Assembly (NCBI RefSeq): GCF_003096035.1
Contig: NZ_CP029186.1
Location: forward strand, 3,206,001-3,270,000
DNA length: 64,000 bases
Direction: 5' to 3'
DNA from: Flavobacterium album
GTDB lineage: Bacteria; Bacteroidota; Bacteroidia; Flavobacteriales; Flavobacteriaceae
In this document: in pieces, positions 53,059-62,791 of the stretch
Layout of the letters: each line of letters begins with the position of its first letter
Position numbering within the stretch: the first letter of the stretch is position 1
Program-made: the position numbers and the translations under genes
The notes under the pieces: generated by a model
What the model saw: the letters and a program-made list of their open reading frames with translations, nothing else
Database searches by the model: none
Told to the model about the DNA's origin: nothing

Positions 53059-53772
53059 ATGAAAAGAATATTTCCTATAGCCATGCTGCCGATTATGGCC
53101 GCAACCATTATGTCATGCTCGGACGATCTTCCAGAAGCGGAACCGGCAGCCATTACGGCAGCACATGCCGAAAAGAAGTCCCTGGCAGTGGGCGGAACAT
53201 CCCACAGCCTGTCTGCGATAGGCCTTGCGCACAACCTCCTGCTGGACGACTGCTTGTCCCGCAACATGCCGCCACCCTCCACCCTTGCCGATATCGATGC
53301 CACGGTTGCTGTGGTGATGCAGGCACATGGACTTGCCGTTCCCGGCTGCGGGGGCTCCGGCTGTACCGCGCTGGTTGCCGGTATCATCAGCGACCCCATG
53401 TCCTTCCACAAGTCTACCATTGCAGAGTCGGGGCTTTCCTATGTCGCAGCGGCCTACCTCACACAGTTCCTTCAGGATTTCTCCCTGCCGGCACAGGGCG
53501 CGGAAGCACAGCTCGAACTGGTCAGGGACGCGCTGTCGGATATTGCCGACAGTCCTGAGTTCACGGCCTTCGACAGGGACGTGCTGCTGACCACGATGTC
53601 CATAGCAGAGGCATCGGTCCTTTATGGAAAGGAAAGAAAGGACAAGGACTGGGAGACCTCTGTGGGCAATATCGTGGCCGCCTCAAGGGGCGCGCTGGGG
53701 CAGCCTGAACTTGCCCTGCGCCTCAGCCTGATGGCAGGGATCATGCAGCACCATAATCTTCAAGCCCACTAG
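53059..53772 (+). CDS. Exported lipoprotein, unknown function
   Basis: A 237-residue protein with a lipoprotein signal (MKRIFPIAMLPIMAATIMSC, lipid-accepting Cys at residue 20) and a helical, Ala-rich mature part with a CGGSGC motif. No known family recognised. It is followed after three bases by a small membrane protein and then an AraC-type regulator in the same direction. GC-rich composition matches the ICE backbone. Confidence 0.7.
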   Translation: MKRIFPIAMLPIMAATIMSCSDDLPEAEPAAITAAHAEKKSLAVGGTSHSLSAIGLAHNLLLDDCLSRNMPPPSTLADIDATVAVVMQAHGLAVPGCGGSGCTALVAGIISDPMSFHKSTIAESGLSYVAAAYLTQFLQDFSLPAQGAEAQLELVRDALSDIADSPEFTAFDRDVLLTTMSIAEASVLYGKERKDKDWETSVGNIVAASRGALGQPELALRLSLMAGIMQHHNLQAH

Positions 53773-53775
53773 GCC

Positions 53776-54051
53776 ATGAAAAGGAAGGGCAGCAGTAAAA
53801 TGAGGACCAGGATTGTCGCATCCCTGCTGCTGCTTTTTCTAAATGCGCTCGGAATTGTCCTGGTCAGCGAGCTCCTTTCAGTTGATGAGATGGTGCGCTA
53901 CCACGGTAATGGAGGCATCACTTCTTCACAGTACAGGATCCAGGCCCTGCTGCTCCTGGCAATAGCCGCAGCGAATCTTGCAGCCTGCCTGGTCGCTGTT
54001 ATCTGCACCTACTATGAAAGGCCGAACCGCACTGAAGGCGCTAAATTCTAA
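53776..54051 (+). CDS. Small two-segment membrane protein
   Basis: A 91-residue protein with two hydrophobic segments (about residues 12-30 and 56-78) joined by a polar loop. A Met at residue 9 is an alternative start. Family unknown. It lies in an apparent operon between the lipoprotein and an AraC-type regulator. Confidence 0.6.
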   Translation: MKRKGSSKMRTRIVASLLLLFLNALGIVLVSELLSVDEMVRYHGNGGITSSQYRIQALLLLAIAAANLAACLVAVICTYYERPNRTEGAKF

Positions 54052-54065
54052 ATACCACCTGCCCG

Positions 54066-54857
54066 ATGCCACAAATTCACTGCACTGACGTTTACAGCTT
54101 CTCCGGACCAAACAGCAGGTCCCAGAAGGTTCCGAACGGTGGCACAGCGCGGCTGCTGGCCGTTCTGGTACTTGCCGGCAGCCTTGAGCTGCAGGCAGAT
54201 GGTTCCTATCTTACCATACGCAAGCATGATTTTATAGCCGCATGTGCAAGCCAGAAGTATGACCTTCATGGATCTGACTATACGGCAATAGTGATTGATA
54301 CGCCTTATACTGGCTTTTCTTCGGGCAGTCTGGCAATGCTGGCCCTACTCCGCGGAAGGACCGTATCGTTGCAGCAAGATAGGCTTTCCATTATGTCCAT
54401 GCTGATGGAAATAGCACTGTTATGTGCCTGCGAGGAAAGATACGGGAAAAGGGAAGCATTCCTTTCAGGCATACTTGCCCTTGCCATAAGCCTGGCATCA
54501 GATACCCGTGCCGCTTCGGATGGCGGTCAGGATACGCATGCCTTTGGTCCTGCCCCTGCATTCCTGTTGCTGGCAGGCAAGAACATACGCCGGTACCACT
54601 CCGTCGCGTATTACGCAGATGCCCTAAACATCACGCCGGGCCACCTTAACAGGACCGTGAAGGCCGCACTCGGCCTGACTGCCAAAGGCTGCCTGGAATC
54701 CATCTTGTTTTCGGAGGCAAGGGTGCTACTGGGGGATCCCGGGTTCAATATCGCTGAAGTCAGCGACATCCTGCACTTCAGCCATCCTGCGGTCTTCATC
54801 CGCTTCTTCAGGAGGCTTTCAGGCACCACTCCCCTGCGTTACCGTGCGGGCAGTTAA
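54066..54857 (+). CDS. AraC-family transcriptional regulator
   Basis: A 263-residue regulator with an N-terminal cupin-like ligand domain and a C-terminal AraC HTH (SVAYYADALNITPGHLNRTVK, then NIAEVSDILHFSHPAVFIRFFRR). The ligand is unknown. It is third in line after the lipoprotein and membrane protein, and directly precedes rteC, so it may connect a surface signal to ICE regulation; that is inference. Confidence 0.82.
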   Translation: MPQIHCTDVYSFSGPNSRSQKVPNGGTARLLAVLVLAGSLELQADGSYLTIRKHDFIAACASQKYDLHGSDYTAIVIDTPYTGFSSGSLAMLALLRGRTVSLQQDRLSIMSMLMEIALLCACEERYGKREAFLSGILALAISLASDTRAASDGGQDTHAFGPAPAFLLLAGKNIRRYHSVAYYADALNITPGHLNRTVKAALGLTAKGCLESILFSEARVLLGDPGFNIAEVSDILHFSHPAVFIRFFRRLSGTTPLRYRAGS

Positions 54858-54890
54858 TCTACAGATCGATGAAACCGAAAACAACATGAA

Positions 54891-55730
54891 ATGGTACAAT
54901 CTGCATTTTACAAGGATATGCTCACAAAGGTCAGCTCCAAGGAACAGGAGGTCGCCCTTGACGGGCCAGACAGCATCCGGCAGTCCTACATGATGGCCGC
55001 CTTCCTGCGTGATGCGCTCACGGAGCTCAAGGAGCATATTTTCCGCAAGGGGTTCGAAGACCCCCGGCAGGAGATAGAGTTCTTCAGGAAGGTCAAGCCC
55101 CAGGTGCTCGGGAGGCTCATCTTCTACAACAAGGTCTACAGGATCGAGATTGCCTGCCCGTTCCGGCTGGGCAAGATGTACCGCAAGTTTTTTGCGGAGC
55201 AGCTCCGGCGCCTCAAGGCGGAGTCCATGGAGCACCTTTCCGACTCGGAGTTCTACACCTACTACCGCTCGGGGCAGACCGACAGGGATGAGGCCTATTT
55301 CCGGCTGGGCAACATAGGACAGCCCGTGGGGCTCAACAGCTTCCTGTTCGAGAGCGACCCGCGCTTCTCCACCTACTACGACTACAAGGCGGCGCGCATC
55401 ATTGCCACCGACCTGCTGTACGGCTACCTGCTTGCAAAGGCAAGTCCAAAAGAAAACGTGGAGGACGGCGCAGGATCAGGGGATATCTGCTGGACAGGCA
55501 CCAAGAATGCGCTGATCGAGCTTATCTATGCCCTGCATACCTCGGGGGCAATATCAAACGGCAAGGTAGGGCTACGAAGGGTCAGCATGGTCTTCCAGTC
55601 CGTGTTCCGCACTCCCCTGGGTGATATCCACCACGCCTTCCACCGCATGAAGGACAGGGCCGGAAAGCGGACGCTGTTCATCGACCAGCTGAAGTCGTCC
55701 CTGGAAGACTACATGGACAAGGAACTCTGA
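54891..55730 (+). CDS. rteC: RteC-type regulator of ICE excision
   Basis: A 279-residue protein recognisable as RteC (patterns YRIEIACPFRLGKMYRKFF and LIELIYALHTSGAISNG). In CTnDOT, RteC activates excision genes in response to tetracycline via RteA/RteB. No rteA, rteB or tet gene is in the window, so control here must differ or lie elsewhere. Followed by a strong terminator and the HTH gene. Confidence 0.88.
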   Translation: MVQSAFYKDMLTKVSSKEQEVALDGPDSIRQSYMMAAFLRDALTELKEHIFRKGFEDPRQEIEFFRKVKPQVLGRLIFYNKVYRIEIACPFRLGKMYRKFFAEQLRRLKAESMEHLSDSEFYTYYRSGQTDRDEAYFRLGNIGQPVGLNSFLFESDPRFSTYYDYKAARIIATDLLYGYLLAKASPKENVEDGAGSGDICWTGTKNALIELIYALHTSGAISNGKVGLRRVSMVFQSVFRTPLGDIHHAFHRMKDRAGKRTLFIDQLKSSLEDYMDKEL

Positions 55731-55750
55731 CAAAAGGCACTCTCTACAAG

Positions 55751-55778
55751 GGCAGCACTCCGGTGCTGCCTTTTTTTT
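55751..55778 (+). terminator. Rho-independent terminator of rteC
   Basis: GGCAGCAC (55751-55758) pairs with GTGCTGCC (55763-55770) around TCCG, followed by eight T. It closes the transcript ending with rteC. Confidence 0.92.
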
Positions 55779-55868
55779 GTTAAAAATCACCAGCCCATTG
55801 GCAGGGCTTGGCAGATCCTGTCGGGGACGTTGCGGAATTTTGCGGGAATAACTTAAAATCTCACGATC

Positions 55869-56171
55869 ATGAATATTGACAGGAACGAATTTATTGCATG
55901 GATGGAACGGATCATGGACCGCTTTGACATCATCGGCGAGAACATCGCCAAGGCCTCGCAACAGCGCAATGCCATAGACGGCGAGGAACTGCTGGACAAC
56001 CAGGACCTGCTGCAGATGCTCAAGATCAGTACCCGCTCCCTGCAGCGCTACCGCTCCGGCGGGAAGCTTCCCTACTATACCATAAGCGGCAAGATATACT
56101 ACAAGCTTTCCGACGTGCACCAGTTCATCCGCGACGGCTTCAGCGCATCGCGCAGTGACGCAGGGGAATGA
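55869..56171 (+). CDS. Helix-turn-helix (excisionase-like) protein
   Basis: A 100-residue protein with an N-terminal coiled region and a MerR/excisionase-type winged helix (LLDNQDLLQMLKISTRSLQRYRSGGKLPYYTISGKIYY). Similar small proteins follow rteC in Bacteroidetes ICEs and act in excision or mobilisation control. No effector domain is present. Confidence 0.78.
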   Translation: MNIDRNEFIAWMERIMDRFDIIGENIAKASQQRNAIDGEELLDNQDLLQMLKISTRSLQRYRSGGKLPYYTISGKIYYKLSDVHQFIRDGFSASRSDAGE

Positions 56172-56245
56172 CAAAGCGCGCCACGGCGCGACACGCACCT
56201 CCCCGGACCATTTGGCGATGATACATTAGCAAACTAAAAAATGAA

Positions 56246-57676
56246 ATGCGCATGGCAGCAACAGACCACAGGAATGCCGGCAAGGATGACCAAAGCGAAA
56301 CCCTGCTGGTAATGGACAAGCAGGAGAAAAGTGTAAGGGCCGTAAGCGGGATAAGCCCCGAAGGCCTCATGGAGACGGTAAGCCCCCTGAGGAAAAACAG
56401 CGGAAGGTTCATCACCCTGGACCGCGGCGGGGACCTGTTTTCCAACTTCTTCTCCAATTTCATGAACCAGATGCACAACCCCACGCGCTTCTCCCTGTTC
56501 ATCGTCCCAAAGAAGACGGCCATTGAAATGGCGGCAGTGCTGGGCCGGGTGCTTGACAGGGCTTCCCGGCTGATGCCGCTCAATGAGATCAGGATACCGG
56601 ACCTAAACACAGAAAATAAATTAAATCAGGATACTATGGAAGCAACAGAAAGAACTACAGAAGCTGGCGAATTGCGCTACAGGCCCGAACAGGTAAACTG
56701 GGAGGCATTGTCCTCGATGGGACTAGACAGGGACAGGCTTGAAAGGATGAACCTACTGGAACCCCTGCTCAAGGGATACAAGACCAATGAGCTGGTGCCC
56801 CTGACCCTTACCCTTGGAACTGCAGTGGTAAGGATGGACGCCAGGCTCTCGCTGCAGCCCAACGATTCGGGCGAGATTGTAGTGGCGATGCACGGCATCC
56901 GCAAGGAGCCCAACATGAACTACCCCTTCTTCGGGCATGAGTTTACCGACCAGGACAGGCAGAACCTGCTTTCATCCGGAAACATGGGAAGGGTCGTCGA
57001 GCTGTACAGCCAGAAGGACGCGCAGTACCATCCCTCGCTGATAAGCGTGGACAGGATGACCAACGAGCTGGTGGTCTGCCGCACCGAATGGGTAAGGATA
57101 CCCGACGAGATCAAGGGCATCAGGCTGGACGAGGCCCAGAAGCAGGAACTGCTGGAAGGAAAGCCCCTCTATCTTGAAGGCATGATATCCAAAAAGGGAG
57201 AACCCTTTGATGCCACGGTACAATTCAATGCCGACAAGCGCTATGTCGAGTTCCAATTCGACAGGAATGGCGCAAGGACGCAGGAGCAGAAGGCATCCCA
57301 GGACACGGAAGCGCCAAGGAACTTCAGGGGCAGGGAGCTAACCGAGGAACAGTACGGCAAGTTCAGGGAAGGCCAGACGGTCTACATGGCCGGCCTTGTC
57401 GACAGGCAGGGCAAGGAATACAACGGCTACATTACCTTCAACAAGGAAACTGGCAAGACCGGATTCTCCTTCCAGAATCCCGACAATGCCGCGCAGAAGG
57501 CCAGCCCGTCCGAAGCGAGCAAGACCCAGGTAGCGGTCAACTCGGAAGGCAAGACCAACGAGGCAACCAAGAACCTGAAGGAACCGCTGAACCAGCGCCA
57601 GCAGGAACCCGAGACAAGACAACAGCAGGACCAGCAAGAACAGCAGGCGCCTGCCCGCAAGGGAAGAAAGATGTAA
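56246..57676 (+). CDS. DUF4099/DUF3945-like ICE protein
   Basis: A 476-residue protein. The middle (VNWEALSSMGLDRDRLERMNLLEPLLKGYKTNELVPL) matches the DUF4099-type region, followed by DUF3945-like repeats rich in F-x-G/Q-x-x-V/TVYLEGM patterns; the C-terminus is Gln-rich and disordered. Such proteins stand beside topB in Bacteroidetes conjugative elements. Their function is unknown, possibly DNA processing. An out-of-frame ATG five bases upstream is not used. TopB starts 15 bases after its stop. Confidence 0.78.
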   Translation: MRMAATDHRNAGKDDQSETLLVMDKQEKSVRAVSGISPEGLMETVSPLRKNSGRFITLDRGGDLFSNFFSNFMNQMHNPTRFSLFIVPKKTAIEMAAVLGRVLDRASRLMPLNEIRIPDLNTENKLNQDTMEATERTTEAGELRYRPEQVNWEALSSMGLDRDRLERMNLLEPLLKGYKTNELVPLTLTLGTAVVRMDARLSLQPNDSGEIVVAMHGIRKEPNMNYPFFGHEFTDQDRQNLLSSGNMGRVVELYSQKDAQYHPSLISVDRMTNELVVCRTEWVRIPDEIKGIRLDEAQKQELLEGKPLYLEGMISKKGEPFDATVQFNADKRYVEFQFDRNGARTQEQKASQDTEAPRNFRGRELTEEQYGKFREGQTVYMAGLVDRQGKEYNGYITFNKETGKTGFSFQNPDNAAQKASPSEASKTQVAVNSEGKTNEATKNLKEPLNQRQQEPETRQQQDQQEQQAPARKGRKM

Positions 57677-57691
57677 CCCAAATGTTATGAT

Positions 57692-59743
57692 ATGAAGGCA
57701 ATCATCGCAGAAAAACCGAGCGTGGCAAGGGAAATTGCCGCCATTGTCGGTGCAGTGGAAAAAAGGGACGGCTACCTATCCGGAAACGGCTACCTGGTGA
57801 CCTGGGCCTTCGGGCACCTGGTCGCCCTGGCCATGCCGCAGGATTACGGGATCGATGGGTTCAGGGAGGCTTCCTTGCCCATCCTGCCCCAGCCCTTCCT
57901 GCTCACACCTCGCAAGATAAAGAAGTCCAAGGGCTACGAGGCTGACCCGTCGGCGCTCTCCCAGCTGAAGATTATAAAAAAGGCAATTGGCGAGTGCAAG
58001 AGCATCATCGTGGCTACCGACGCGGGCCGGGAAGGGGAACTGATCTTCCGCTACATCTACCAGTACCTTGGATGCGCCAAGCCCTTCGAGCGGCTATGGA
58101 TCAGCTCGCTGACCGAGAAGGCCATCCGCAGCGGGATGGAAAACCTCAGGCCAGGCCAGGAATTTGACAGGCTCTACCAGTCTGCAATGCAACGCAGCCG
58201 GGCCGACTGGATCATCGGCATCAATGCCTCACAGGCACTCTCGCTACGTGCCGGCCAGGGCACCTATTCGCTGGGACGCGTCCAGACCCCGGTCCTGGCC
58301 ATGATCTGCCGCCGCTTTCAGGAACACGGCGACTTCAAAAGCACCTGCTACTGGCAACTCAGGCTGCAGCACAGGAAGGACTATGTGGATTTCAGCAGCA
58401 TCTCGGTAAAAAGATGGGAAGACCGCAAAGAGGCAGCCACCGCGCTAAGACTTATCGAGCGCGACGGGAAGGCCCTGGTGAAATCCGTGGAAATAAGGAA
58501 TGTTACGGAGCAGCCCCCCCTGCTCTATGACCTGACCGGGCTGCAGAAGCAGGCCAACAGGACACTCGGCCTCTCGGCCGCAGAAACCCTGGACATAGCA
58601 CAGGCACTCTATGAGAAGCGTTTCATCACCTATCCCAGGACTGCGAGCTGCCATATCACGGAAGACCTATGGCCGGAGCTTCCTTCATTGGTTCGGCTCC
58701 TGGCGGAAAAGCCTTCATGCCGTGCCATGGCAGGCAGGATGAATTACGGGCGCTTCAACAAGCGCATCGTAAACGACCTCAAGGTGACCGACCACCACGG
58801 CCTGCTCATAACCGACAGGATACCCTCCGCCCTCACTGCAAAGGAAAATGCGATATACGACATGATTGCCGTAAGGCTGCTTGAGGCGCTGTGCGAGCCC
58901 TGCCAGAAACAGGCGCATGCCGTCGGGCTGGAAGTCCATCATCATGATTTCTTTGTCCGCGGAAGCAGGATCGTCCAGCCCGGCTGGCGCGCGGTCAGGG
59001 GCAGCCAGTCGGAAGCGGATGAGGAGATGGTGGACCTGCCGATGCTCAGGGAGGGCGACGAATTGAAAATTGGCGGTGCATTGGTCCTTGAAAAGAAGAC
59101 AACCCCTCCTCCACTCTATGATGAGGCATCCCTTTTGCAGGCCATGGAAACTGCCGGGAAGCTGCCCGATGATCCTTCCATCCCTGCTACGGGATTGGGA
59201 ACACCCGCCACCAGGGCGACCATCATTGAGACCCTGCTAGACAGGGAATATATCAGGAAAGAGAAAAAATGCCTGCTGCCCACGACAAAAGGGCTTAAGG
59301 TATTTGAATGGGTACAGGAAATGAAGATTGCCGATCCGGCAATGACTGCCCAGTGGGAACTCTCCCTGAAGGCTATAGAGACCGGCGAGGCCAGCCCAGA
59401 AGCTTTCCAAAAGGATATAGAGGAACATGCGAGATCCGTTACTTCGGAACTTTTGAAGATTGCACACGTGGGAGAGGAATATCCTGAGCTACTGTGCCCA
59501 AAATGCAAGGCGCATAACCTGATCTTAACCAACAGAATTGTCAAGTGCCCCGGCGGTACCTGCGGATGGATCCAATTCAGGATGGTCTGCAAGATCCAGA
59601 TCCCTGTTGGGGAAATTATAAATTTGATTACCAATGGGAGAACATCCCTGATTACAGGCATGGAGAGCAAATCGGGTAAAAGATTTGATGCCTGTCTAAT
59701 TCTTAGTAACGATGCCACAGTAAATTTTGAATTCAATAAGTAG
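57692..59743 (+). CDS. topB: DNA topoisomerase III
   Basis: A 683-residue type IA topoisomerase with an N-terminal TOPRIM domain (IIAEKPSVAREIA; ATDAGREGELIFRYIY near residue 110), catalytic Tyr in FITYPRT near residue 314, and a C-terminal zinc-like segment (LCPKCKAHN, CPGGTCGW). It relaxes or decatenates single-stranded intermediates and is a standard backbone gene of Bacteroidetes ICEs. Full length. Confidence 0.94.
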   Translation: MKAIIAEKPSVAREIAAIVGAVEKRDGYLSGNGYLVTWAFGHLVALAMPQDYGIDGFREASLPILPQPFLLTPRKIKKSKGYEADPSALSQLKIIKKAIGECKSIIVATDAGREGELIFRYIYQYLGCAKPFERLWISSLTEKAIRSGMENLRPGQEFDRLYQSAMQRSRADWIIGINASQALSLRAGQGTYSLGRVQTPVLAMICRRFQEHGDFKSTCYWQLRLQHRKDYVDFSSISVKRWEDRKEAATALRLIERDGKALVKSVEIRNVTEQPPLLYDLTGLQKQANRTLGLSAAETLDIAQALYEKRFITYPRTASCHITEDLWPELPSLVRLLAEKPSCRAMAGRMNYGRFNKRIVNDLKVTDHHGLLITDRIPSALTAKENAIYDMIAVRLLEALCEPCQKQAHAVGLEVHHHDFFVRGSRIVQPGWRAVRGSQSEADEEMVDLPMLREGDELKIGGALVLEKKTTPPPLYDEASLLQAMETAGKLPDDPSIPATGLGTPATRATIIETLLDREYIRKEKKCLLPTTKGLKVFEWVQEMKIADPAMTAQWELSLKAIETGEASPEAFQKDIEEHARSVTSELLKIAHVGEEYPELLCPKCKAHNLILTNRIVKCPGGTCGWIQFRMVCKIQIPVGEIINLITNGRTSLITGMESKSGKRFDACLILSNDATVNFEFNK

Positions 59744-59834
59744 AATTCATTTCTAATAAGATGCGACAATTGTCTTGGTAAAAGTTTACTTATCAAATGG
59801 ATATCTCTTATTTTAGCCTAAAATAAGACCTAAG

Positions 59835-61661
59835 ATGGAAAATAGACGTACGGTGCCAAAAGAGCTATATGATAATTATAATTTACTGCTAAAATATAAG
59901 GATAACAGGAGGACACAGGAGGAAATTTATGACGATTTACTCGCGATAGTAAAGGATACAGAAAAGGGTAAATTCTTACCATTTGTGATGCAGATGATGA
60001 ATATGATAGGGCTAAGGCATACGACTGATATGTACAAGAACCTGATGTCTCCTTTGAAGCAGTTCGCCTATGTAATTGATGTATATTTTTCAACTGTCCA
60101 TTCACAAGGCAAAGCAATGCCAGATGAAAACGAGTGGACAAGGCTGACAGAACTGCTGATGGAAACCGAGATGACTTATTTTGGAGAAATAGGCTTTCCA
60201 ACAAATGAGTCAGACTTTGATCTCGAGAAAGTCAGCGTTTCCATGAAGTCCTTCTTTGATTTCTACTCCAATGCCCAGCTATCCTATGATGAGCAGACAT
60301 TAGGCAGGCTAAGAAATAATTTTGAGAAATTCGATACTGATATAAAATCTCAGTTCGGGTTTACCGTAAGCGATATAGTTACGTTCTGTCACCATGCCGG
60401 TAACCTTTGCAGGGAAAAGGCTGAAAAAACACAAAATAGTGCTTCCTATGGCTGGGAGGAACTTACCTCCAGGCTTATTGCGCAGGGGCTAACAGATCCC
60501 AAAGATTGGGTAAATGTTCCGGAAGTGCAGACATTAGTAGAATTTGTAATGAAGCCGGGAAGCTGGTTTATACATACTGCCCAAGAAGTAACTAATACTA
60601 CCTTATCGGCAAAGACCATTGATGACCTGATCAAATTTCTTCTGTTTGATGAAAATATACTGGTCGGAAAGACCGTATATTATGCTGATGAAAGGCAATA
60701 TTTATCCACTCCGATAATTTCACTTAATGCTGATGAGTATCTTATACCTCCTTTTAAGCTACTTATTGAAGCATTCTACAACCGTATCAATGCATGGCTG
60801 GCAACCACCAAAAGCAACAAGTATCTCAAGGCAAAGAATAAAGCCCTTGAAGAAAAAACGCTTCAAATATTCAGGAACTTTTTTAAGTCAAATGCCTCCT
60901 ACTATCAGACCTTCTATTTCGACAAGAGCAATCGTGCTGAACAGGATCTTCTGATCCTCTATAAAGATATCGCCCTTATCATAGAAATTAAAGATTTCAA
61001 ATTCCGAGCGCCAATGCGGGAACCAATTAAGGCCTTTGATAAAATCAAATCGGACTTCAAGGGCGGCATTCAAAAGGCATACGACCAGTGCAAGAGAATG
61101 GAGAATGCACTTGAGATTGGAAATAATTTTGAAATCTATGACGAAAAAAACAATAAATTGCTCTGGGAGGTCAAGCCTGGAAAAATCCGCAACTGGTATT
61201 CCATAATTGTAACCCAGCACAAATACGGAGGCATACAAACCAATCTTTCAGAATTACTATCTAAAGAGCAGGATGCTCTCTATCCATGGTCTGTCTGTGT
61301 TGATGATCTTGAAATCTTCCTGCTGGGATTATTAAAAATCAAAAGGAACTCATCATCACATAATTTCATAAACTATCTGGAATACAGGGAATACTTTCAT
61401 GAGAGGCTGATCTGTAGTGATGAGCTTGAAATGTGTGGTCTATTCCTAATTGCACAGCACAAATTCAGGCATTATGCAACCCAATCCGAAGATTACTTTG
61501 CTACTGATATCCGCATGTCTGGAATCTTTGATGCACATTACCAAAATGGATTAGGTTTTACAGATGAGATTAATATCCAAAATAAAAAAAAGCAACCGAT
61601 AGGAAGTTATGAGAAATCCTTTGATGTTCATATCGTCTCAGGTCATGACATGAAAGATTAA
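59835..61661 (+). CDS. PD-(D/E)XK nuclease-like protein, unknown
   Basis: A 608-residue protein without signal or membrane segments. Residues about 360-430 contain NRAEQDLLILYKDIALIIEIKDF, the E...D...E-x-K arrangement of NERD/PD-(D/E)XK nucleases; the first 340 residues are helical and unassigned. It is more AT-rich than topB to its left and the repressor/polymerase genes to its right, indicating a cargo insertion into the backbone. A single-gene defence nuclease is plausible, but I recognise no named system. Confidence 0.65.
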   Translation: MENRRTVPKELYDNYNLLLKYKDNRRTQEEIYDDLLAIVKDTEKGKFLPFVMQMMNMIGLRHTTDMYKNLMSPLKQFAYVIDVYFSTVHSQGKAMPDENEWTRLTELLMETEMTYFGEIGFPTNESDFDLEKVSVSMKSFFDFYSNAQLSYDEQTLGRLRNNFEKFDTDIKSQFGFTVSDIVTFCHHAGNLCREKAEKTQNSASYGWEELTSRLIAQGLTDPKDWVNVPEVQTLVEFVMKPGSWFIHTAQEVTNTTLSAKTIDDLIKFLLFDENILVGKTVYYADERQYLSTPIISLNADEYLIPPFKLLIEAFYNRINAWLATTKSNKYLKAKNKALEEKTLQIFRNFFKSNASYYQTFYFDKSNRAEQDLLILYKDIALIIEIKDFKFRAPMREPIKAFDKIKSDFKGGIQKAYDQCKRMENALEIGNNFEIYDEKNNKLLWEVKPGKIRNWYSIIVTQHKYGGIQTNLSELLSKEQDALYPWSVCVDDLEIFLLGLLKIKRNSSSHNFINYLEYREYFHERLICSDELEMCGLFLIAQHKFRHYATQSEDYFATDIRMSGIFDAHYQNGLGFTDEINIQNKKKQPIGSYEKSFDVHIVSGHDMKD

Positions 61662-61681
61662 CTTAAAAGGTAAAGTAAACA

Positions 61682-61927
61682 TTAGATTTTTGAGACGATT
61701 CCTTCAAGCCCTTCATTAGCAATAATAGTATCAATAATCGCAATTGCAGCTTCCTTCTGTGAAAATGAAACTGTAAAATAATGGATATAATTACTTTCAT
61801 CTGCATCATCAAAGTGGATGATGTCTGTAAAGGAGCCGGCTATAAGACTTCCTTTTAGTTTCAGTATCTTTCTGGCCGTTGGGGTATCGACTTCCTTTTT
61901 AATTTTCAGGCGTACGGTCGTGTTCAT
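61682..61927 (-). CDS. Small hypothetical protein
   Basis: An 81-residue protein with an alpha/beta pattern and no recognisable family. It lies seven bases after the LexA-like repressor stop in the same orientation and is probably co-transcribed with it. No catalytic or membrane features. Confidence 0.55.
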   Translation of the reverse strand: MNTTVRLKIKKEVDTPTARKILKLKGSLIAGSFTDIIHFDDADESNYIHYFTVSFSQKEAAIAIIDTIIANEGLEGIVSKI

Positions 61928-61934
61928 GTGGTGG

Positions 61935-62702
61935 TTAATTCTTAAGTCCTTTCAGTGCCTTGATCTCTTCCTTTATGCCCATCAGCATCTCCCTTATGCT
62001 CTGCGGTTCCATGCTGTCCGGCTCGAACTCCCTGGTGGCGATGCTGCCCGCATATTCCCAGATCTCCAGTATGTCGGAAAGCCTGACTGCGTAGGGCTCG
62101 TAGAAGGTGTTGTCCGAGCTCAGCACCAGGCTGCTTTTTTCATGGCTGCTGAGCCTCTTGTACACGATGCCGTCATCCTTCATAAGGAATACATAGGTCC
62201 TGCCGTTCCTTATCTCCCCGAGGTTCTCTATGTAGCGGCCCACCACGAAGGAACCCTCGTTGTGCGGGGGCATGGAATCGCCGTCGATCGGGAAGGCCCT
62301 GAGCTTTCCCTTGCCGATAAAGGGCAGCGAGATCTGCTGCAGCCCCTCTATGAACTCCGGGTCGCTGTAGCCGTTCAGGTAGCCCGCTTTTGCCTTGTGG
62401 GGGATGATCTCGATGGTATTCTCCCCTGCCCTGTCCACGGTGATGGGCAGCAGGATCCGGTTGTCCTCCAGGCGTATCAATCCTCCGGTATCCACCTTGC
62501 GGATATCCACCGAGAGCAGCACGTCGATGCTGTAATGGTAGTAGTGCGCGATGCGCTTGAGGATCTCATACGGCGCCTCAGAGGCCCCGGACTCGTACTT
62601 CACATAGCGCGCACGCGTGATTAGAAGGTCCTCAGCGAGCTTTTCCTGCGAGACCTTCTTTTGGAGCCTTAAATACCTGATGTTGTCGGAAAAGAGAGAC
62701 AT
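61935..62702 (-). CDS. LexA/CI-like S24 repressor
   Basis: A 255-residue repressor: Xre-type HTH (residues about 8-62, VSQEKLAEDLLITRARYVKYE), a likely Ala-Gly self-cleavage site (KAKAGYLNGY, residues 106-107), nucleophile Ser143 in GDSMPPH and Lys182 in IVYKRL. Such proteins cleave themselves when RecA filaments form. It is divergent from a Y-family polymerase gene and probably represses it and itself through dyads at 62714-62780, giving DNA-damage control of the polymerase cassette. Confidence 0.88.
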   Translation of the reverse strand: MSLFSDNIRYLRLQKKVSQEKLAEDLLITRARYVKYESGASEAPYEILKRIAHYYHYSIDVLLSVDIRKVDTGGLIRLEDNRILLPITVDRAGENTIEIIPHKAKAGYLNGYSDPEFIEGLQQISLPFIGKGKLRAFPIDGDSMPPHNEGSFVVGRYIENLGEIRNGRTYVFLMKDDGIVYKRLSSHEKSSLVLSSDNTFYEPYAVRLSDILEIWEYAGSIATREFEPDSMEPQSIREMLMGIKEEIKALKGLKN

Positions 62703-62713
62703 GGGCTAAATTG

Positions 62714-62780
62714 TTGCTATTTGTAACAGCAAATATATAAATTTTTGTTTCAATCTGGTCTAATTTTGTTCCGTACAAAA
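62714..62780. promoter_or_regulatory. Operator/promoter region of repressor and polymerase
   Basis: Two dyads are visible: TTGCT/AGCAA (62714-62718, 62728-62732) and TTTTGT/ACAAAA (62764-62769, 62775-62780). A -7 box TAATTTTG at 62761-62768 overlaps the second and would direct the polymerase gene, so repressor binding there would silence it. Confidence 0.55.
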
Positions 62781-62791
62781 AGAAAAGATTT

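Noticed and set aside
61818..62624. Plus-strand 268-codon frame over the LexA-like repressor
   Set aside because: Antisense shadow; the minus-strand protein carries clear HTH and S24 motifs.
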